Shown: positions 32,078-34,752 of the stretch, piece by piece
Layout of the letters: every line of letters begins with the position of its first letter
Numbering within the stretch: position 1 is the stretch's first letter
Assembly (NCBI GenBank): GCA_964387775.1
Contig: CAYLZO010000022.1
Span: 1 to 34,752, forward strand
Length of the DNA: 34,752 bases
From: CAYLZO01 sp964387775
Lineage (GTDB): Bacteria > Chloroflexota > Anaerolineae > JAAYZQ01
Direction: 5' to 3'
Made by a program: the position numbers and the translations under genes
Notes under the pieces: generated by a model
Databases searched by the model: none
Seen by the model: only the letters and a program-made list of their open reading frames with translations
Told to the model about the DNA's origin: nothing

Positions 32078-33493
32078 GTGAACTCGAATCCGTCTTCCAA
32101 GAACACTCTAGCAGAGGCCCTGAAACTGCTCAAAGTCAACGAAAACGCCCGGGCCACCGCCCTCCTGGCCCGGTTGCTGCGGCAGGAGCCGGACAACGAA
32201 CAAGCCTGGCACATGCTCAGCTACGCCGTGACCGATCCCGAGAAGAAAATCTACGCGCTGCGTCAAGTGCTAAAGATAAATCCAGAGAACTGGGCTGCCC
32301 AGTCCTACCTGGCGCAGCTATCAGAGGCCCCGCCGCCATCGCCGCCGGAGCGGAGAAAGGTCACAGCCACACCGGCGCCTGCCCACTCAAAGCCGGCACC
32401 CCGTCCGGCCCCACCACGCGAAACGCCGGCACCTCGCCCCAAAGCCGAATGGCAAGCGCGGTCGCGGGAGGTCTGGCGCGCGGCAGCAGCAAAGTCGGCC
32501 CCGGCCAAGATCCTCCCCTTTCCCGGCACCGAGACCAGGTCGATCGTGACCCACACCCCTTGGCCGCGGCTCAAGATCCGAGCCCGGCTGACCTGGCGCC
32601 GGGCGAGGGACAGCTGGGCCGTGTTTTCCCAAAGCCGCCTGGCCGTCCTGGGGCTGGTCATCCTCATCGTCTTTGCCCTCATGGCCATCGCCCATCCCAT
32701 CCTGATCAAGACCGTCTGGAACCGCGCCGTCTACGATCCCATCACCGGCTTTGACATGGAGACCTTCCCCCACCCTTCCCCGCCCAGCCCCCGGCACCTC
32801 TTGGGGACCGACACGCTGGGTCGCGACGTGCTCAGCCGGCTCCTGGCAGCCACCACGCCGACGTTCATCATCGGCTTGACCGCCGCCCTGGCCACGGCCC
32901 TCATCGGCACCATCCTCAGCGCGGTGGCCGCCTATTTCCGCGGCCCCACCGACGTGGCTATCACCAACCTGGCCGACGTGTTTCTCCTCTTTCCCGCACC
33001 GGTCATCATGGTCGTCATTGGCGCTCGCTTCCGCGATCTGGGACCCGTACCTCTGGGACTGATCTATGGGTTCGTCACAGGTGCGGGCGGCACCGCGCTC
33101 GTCATGCGCAGCCACGCCCTGCAGGTCGTGTCCAAGCCCTTCATGGAAGCAGCCCACATCGCCGGGGGCGGCGCTCTGCACATCATCACCAAGCACCTCC
33201 TGCCGGCTATGCTGCCCCTGGCCGCCTTGCAGATGATGATCGCCGTGACCGGCGCCGTCGTCGCCGACGGGTTCATCTCTTTCTTTGGCATCACCCGGAC
33301 CGTGAGCAACTGGGGCACCATCATCTACGACGCCTTTGTGTACGGGGGGCTGGGTGGCAACACCGAAGCCGGCATGTGGCACCTGCTCCTGCCGGCAGCC
33401 ATCTGTTTCTCGCTCTTTGCCCTGGGTTTCTACCTGGTCTCGAGAGGGCTCCACCGGGTCGCCGCGCCGACGATCCGCGAAGAGCGGCTATAG
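32078..33493 (+). CDS. DppC-type ABC permease with N-terminal TPR-like domain
   Basis: 471 residues. Residues ~10-82 are TPR-like helices (ALLARLLRQEPDNEQAWHML, ALRQVLKINPENWAAQSYLA). A proline-rich linker (~83-122) and a basic segment follow. The permease part starts with a TM helix (~189-206; LAVLGLVILIVFALMAIA) and the family signature HLLGTDTLGRDVLSRLLAAT. The EAA loop is FMEAAHIAGGGALHIITKHL. The end matches DppC (NWGTIIYDAF, LGFYLVSRGLHRV). The usual DppC has about 280-300 residues, so the ~180-residue N-terminal cytoplasmic extension is an addition. The start is GTG at 32078, with GGAGG five bases before it. Forms a heterodimer with the preceding permease by inference. Confidence 0.88.
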   Translation: MNSNPSSKNTLAEALKLLKVNENARATALLARLLRQEPDNEQAWHMLSYAVTDPEKKIYALRQVLKINPENWAAQSYLAQLSEAPPPSPPERRKVTATPAPAHSKPAPRPAPPRETPAPRPKAEWQARSREVWRAAAAKSAPAKILPFPGTETRSIVTHTPWPRLKIRARLTWRRARDSWAVFSQSRLAVLGLVILIVFALMAIAHPILIKTVWNRAVYDPITGFDMETFPHPSPPSPRHLLGTDTLGRDVLSRLLAATTPTFIIGLTAALATALIGTILSAVAAYFRGPTDVAITNLADVFLLFPAPVIMVVIGARFRDLGPVPLGLIYGFVTGAGGTALVMRSHALQVVSKPFMEAAHIAGGGALHIITKHLLPAMLPLAALQMMIAVTGAVVADGFISFFGITRTVSNWGTIIYDAFVYGGLGGNTEAGMWHLLLPAAICFSLFALGFYLVSRGLHRVAAPTIREERL

Positions 33494-33531
33494 ACTTCCC
33501 ACCGCGGGGGTTTCCCATCTGGTTCCTCTTT

Positions 33532-33560
33532 TTGACAAGGCACCCCAGATGTGATAGGAT
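33532..33560 (+). promoter_or_regulatory. Sigma-70 promoter for the right-edge lipoprotein
   Basis: Perfect TTGACA (33532-33537), 17-base spacer, TAGGAT (33555-33560), about 48 bases before the ATG. Confidence 0.75.
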
Positions 33561-33607
33561 TGCCACTGGATTCTTGTAAATCCATCTCACCAGAAAAGGA
33601 GACGAAA

Positions 33608-34752
33608 ATGATGAAAACCCGCACGTGGATCACACCCCTCGTCTTGCTCACCATCCTGGCCTTGACGCTGGCCGCCTGTGGCGCCGAGCCCACGCCCACG
33701 TCACCACCGCCGACCGAAGCGGCCCAGGCAGCCACCGATACCCCGCTCCCCGAGCCGACCGACACGCCGGAGCCAACCGACACGCCGGAGCCAACCGACA
33801 CCCCGGAGCCGACCGATACTCCCGAGCCAACCGAATCTGCTACAGAAGAGTCCCCGGAGGAACCTGCTGAGGGGCTCGATGTGGCATCCCTGGGAGAAGC
33901 CTCTGACCTCGATAGCTTCCGCTCCACCACGACGATCTCGTGGCAGGGGACGACTGCCGAGGGAGAAGAGGTCACCGGAACCTTTGCCATCGGCGCCGAA
34001 TACGTTCGCGAGCCCCTGGCCCAGCACATCACCATTTCGGGCGACTTTCCCGGCCTCGAAGAGCTAGGGGTGGAGGAAGAGGGGGTTCTGGAGATGTACC
34101 TCGTCGAAGGCGTGATGTACATGAACCTCTTTGGCAGTTGGATGCAGGTGCCGGGTGAGCCCGACGAATTCGACATCGAAGACCTGTCCTTCGCCGTGAC
34201 CGAAGAATTCCTCAACGCCCTGGAAGACGCCAACTACGAGGGTACCACCACCTACAATGGCGTCGAAACCCAGCACTACTCCTTTGACGATACCATGATC
34301 GATCCCACCGATCTGGAAGATATGGAGATCGACGAGGCGTCGGGCAACGTCTACATCGCCAAAGAGGGCAACTATGTCGTCCACCTGGACCTGACCATTT
34401 CCGGCACGGAGGTCGAAGTCCCGGCTGCCGAGGAGGGGATGGAGCTGGCCGAAGGAACGATGATGATCGAGGTAGACGTCACCGACGTCAACGAGCCGAT
34501 CACCATCGAGGTGCCCGAGGAAGCACTGGACGCCGGTCAACCGCCGGAGGACATTCCCGTTCCCGAAGACGCCGAAGAAGTGGAATACATCGATTTCATG
34601 GGCTTCCTCAGCTTTACGTCTGCCAGCTCGGTGGAAGAGGTCGCCGAGTTCTACAGGGCCGAGATGCCCAACAACGGCTGGACGCTGGACAGCGACGACA
34701 GCATGGCCGGTTTCTCCGACCTCACCTACAGCAAGGAGGGCAAGACGGCCAA
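33608..34752 (+). CDS. LppX/LolA-like lipoprotein with PEPTDTP linker (3' end outside window)
   Basis: 381 codons are seen and the frame is open at the right edge. A signal peptide ends in LALTLAAC (lipobox Cys24). A proline/threonine linker follows with about five copies of PEPTDT, then an acidic stretch. The folded part (from about residue 100) has alternating strands: STTTISWQGTTAEGEEVTG, AEYVREPLAQHITISGDFPG, EMYLVEGVMYMNLFGSW, then FLNALEDANYEGTTTYNGVE. These are reminiscent of LppX/LprG or LolA-type lipid-binding lipoproteins. A second domain, beginning near VEYIDFMGFLSFTSASSVEE, is cut. ATG at 33608 follows AAAAGGAGACGAAA. Low isoelectric character fits an exported protein. Lipid binding is inference. 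Confidence 0.8.
   Translation, partial: MMKTRTWITPLVLLTILALTLAACGAEPTPTSPPPTEAAQAATDTPLPEPTDTPEPTDTPEPTDTPEPTDTPEPTESATEESPEEPAEGLDVASLGEASDLDSFRSTTTISWQGTTAEGEEVTGTFAIGAEYVREPLAQHITISGDFPGLEELGVEEEGVLEMYLVEGVMYMNLFGSWMQVPGEPDEFDIEDLSFAVTEEFLNALEDANYEGTTTYNGVETQHYSFDDTMIDPTDLEDMEIDEASGNVYIAKEGNYVVHLDLTISGTEVEVPAAEEGMELAEGTMMIEVDVTDVNEPITIEVPEEALDAGQPPEDIPVPEDAEEVEYIDFMGFLSFTSASSVEEVAEFYRAEMPNNGWTLDSDDSMAGFSDLTYSKEGKTA
33752..33834 (+). repeat. 18-base tandem repeat coding PEPTDT
   Basis: Units GAGCCRACCGAYACNCCN start at 33752, 33770, 33788 and 33806, with a partial fifth at 33824. Differences are mainly at third codon positions, so the peptide is kept. It forms the linker between lipid anchor and domain. 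Confidence 0.9.

Noticed and set aside
33752..33834. CRISPR-like array from regular 18-base repeats
   Set aside because: Units are contiguous with no spacers and code for PEPTDT in frame; this is a protein linker.

Overview
The window is high-GC bacterial chromosome, most likely from the Chloroflexota (Anaerolineae or a relative). Reasons are the alaS–ruvX–mltG cluster with a membrane-anchored baseplate-J-like protein, the divided glutamate synthase, the PEPTDTP-linker lipoprotein and the DegV protein. This placement rests on gene content and style, not on a phylogeny. Gene density is high. Most promoters I can read are close to the sigma-70 consensus with 17-bp spacers.

Region 1 (1-8536, minus strand) is one tight operon read right to left: alaS, an FtsA/PilM-like actin-fold ATPase, a one-TM baseplate-J-like protein, ruvX, mltG, a short substrate-binding-type lipoprotein and the start of a glycosyltransferase. 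Its promoter (8508-8536) diverges from that of region 2.

Region 2 (8674-11821, plus strand) holds a ChbG/YdjC-like deacetylase overlapping a SAM methyltransferase. A second unit follows with its own promoter: a nitrilase-superfamily protein lacking the catalytic cysteine, and a Nudix hydrolase.

Region 3 (11897-19670, minus strand) is the most interesting regulatory unit. A soluble GAF-GAF-HisKA_2 kinase and an ANTAR response regulator are followed by a consensus promoter. Next comes a leader with a strong intrinsic terminator, which overlaps a competing hairpin. After it lie an FMN-type glutamate synthase subunit and a glutaminase/GXGXG subunit. The layout predicts transcription antitermination control of glutamate synthesis.

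Region 4 (19708-29533, plus strand) holds a zinc-ribbon/cold-shock protein and then a gyrase operon that has been colonised twice. A single-chain restriction-modification-type N6-adenine methyltransferase sits between gyrB and gyrA. gyrA itself carries a 457-residue intein with a LAGLIDADG endonuclease. A strong terminator closes the operon.

Region 5 (29580-34752, plus strand) has a DegV protein, a non-coding stretch with two tandem palindromic hairpins, two dipeptide-type ABC permeases (the second fused to an N-terminal TPR-like domain), and a lipoprotein that runs off the right edge.

Several families of short degenerate repeats are scattered through the window. Some lie in leaders, and two copies of one family lie inside reading frames: the lipoprotein signal peptide and an in-frame linker in the glutamate synthase. 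No rRNA, tRNA, CRISPR array or insertion sequence was seen.
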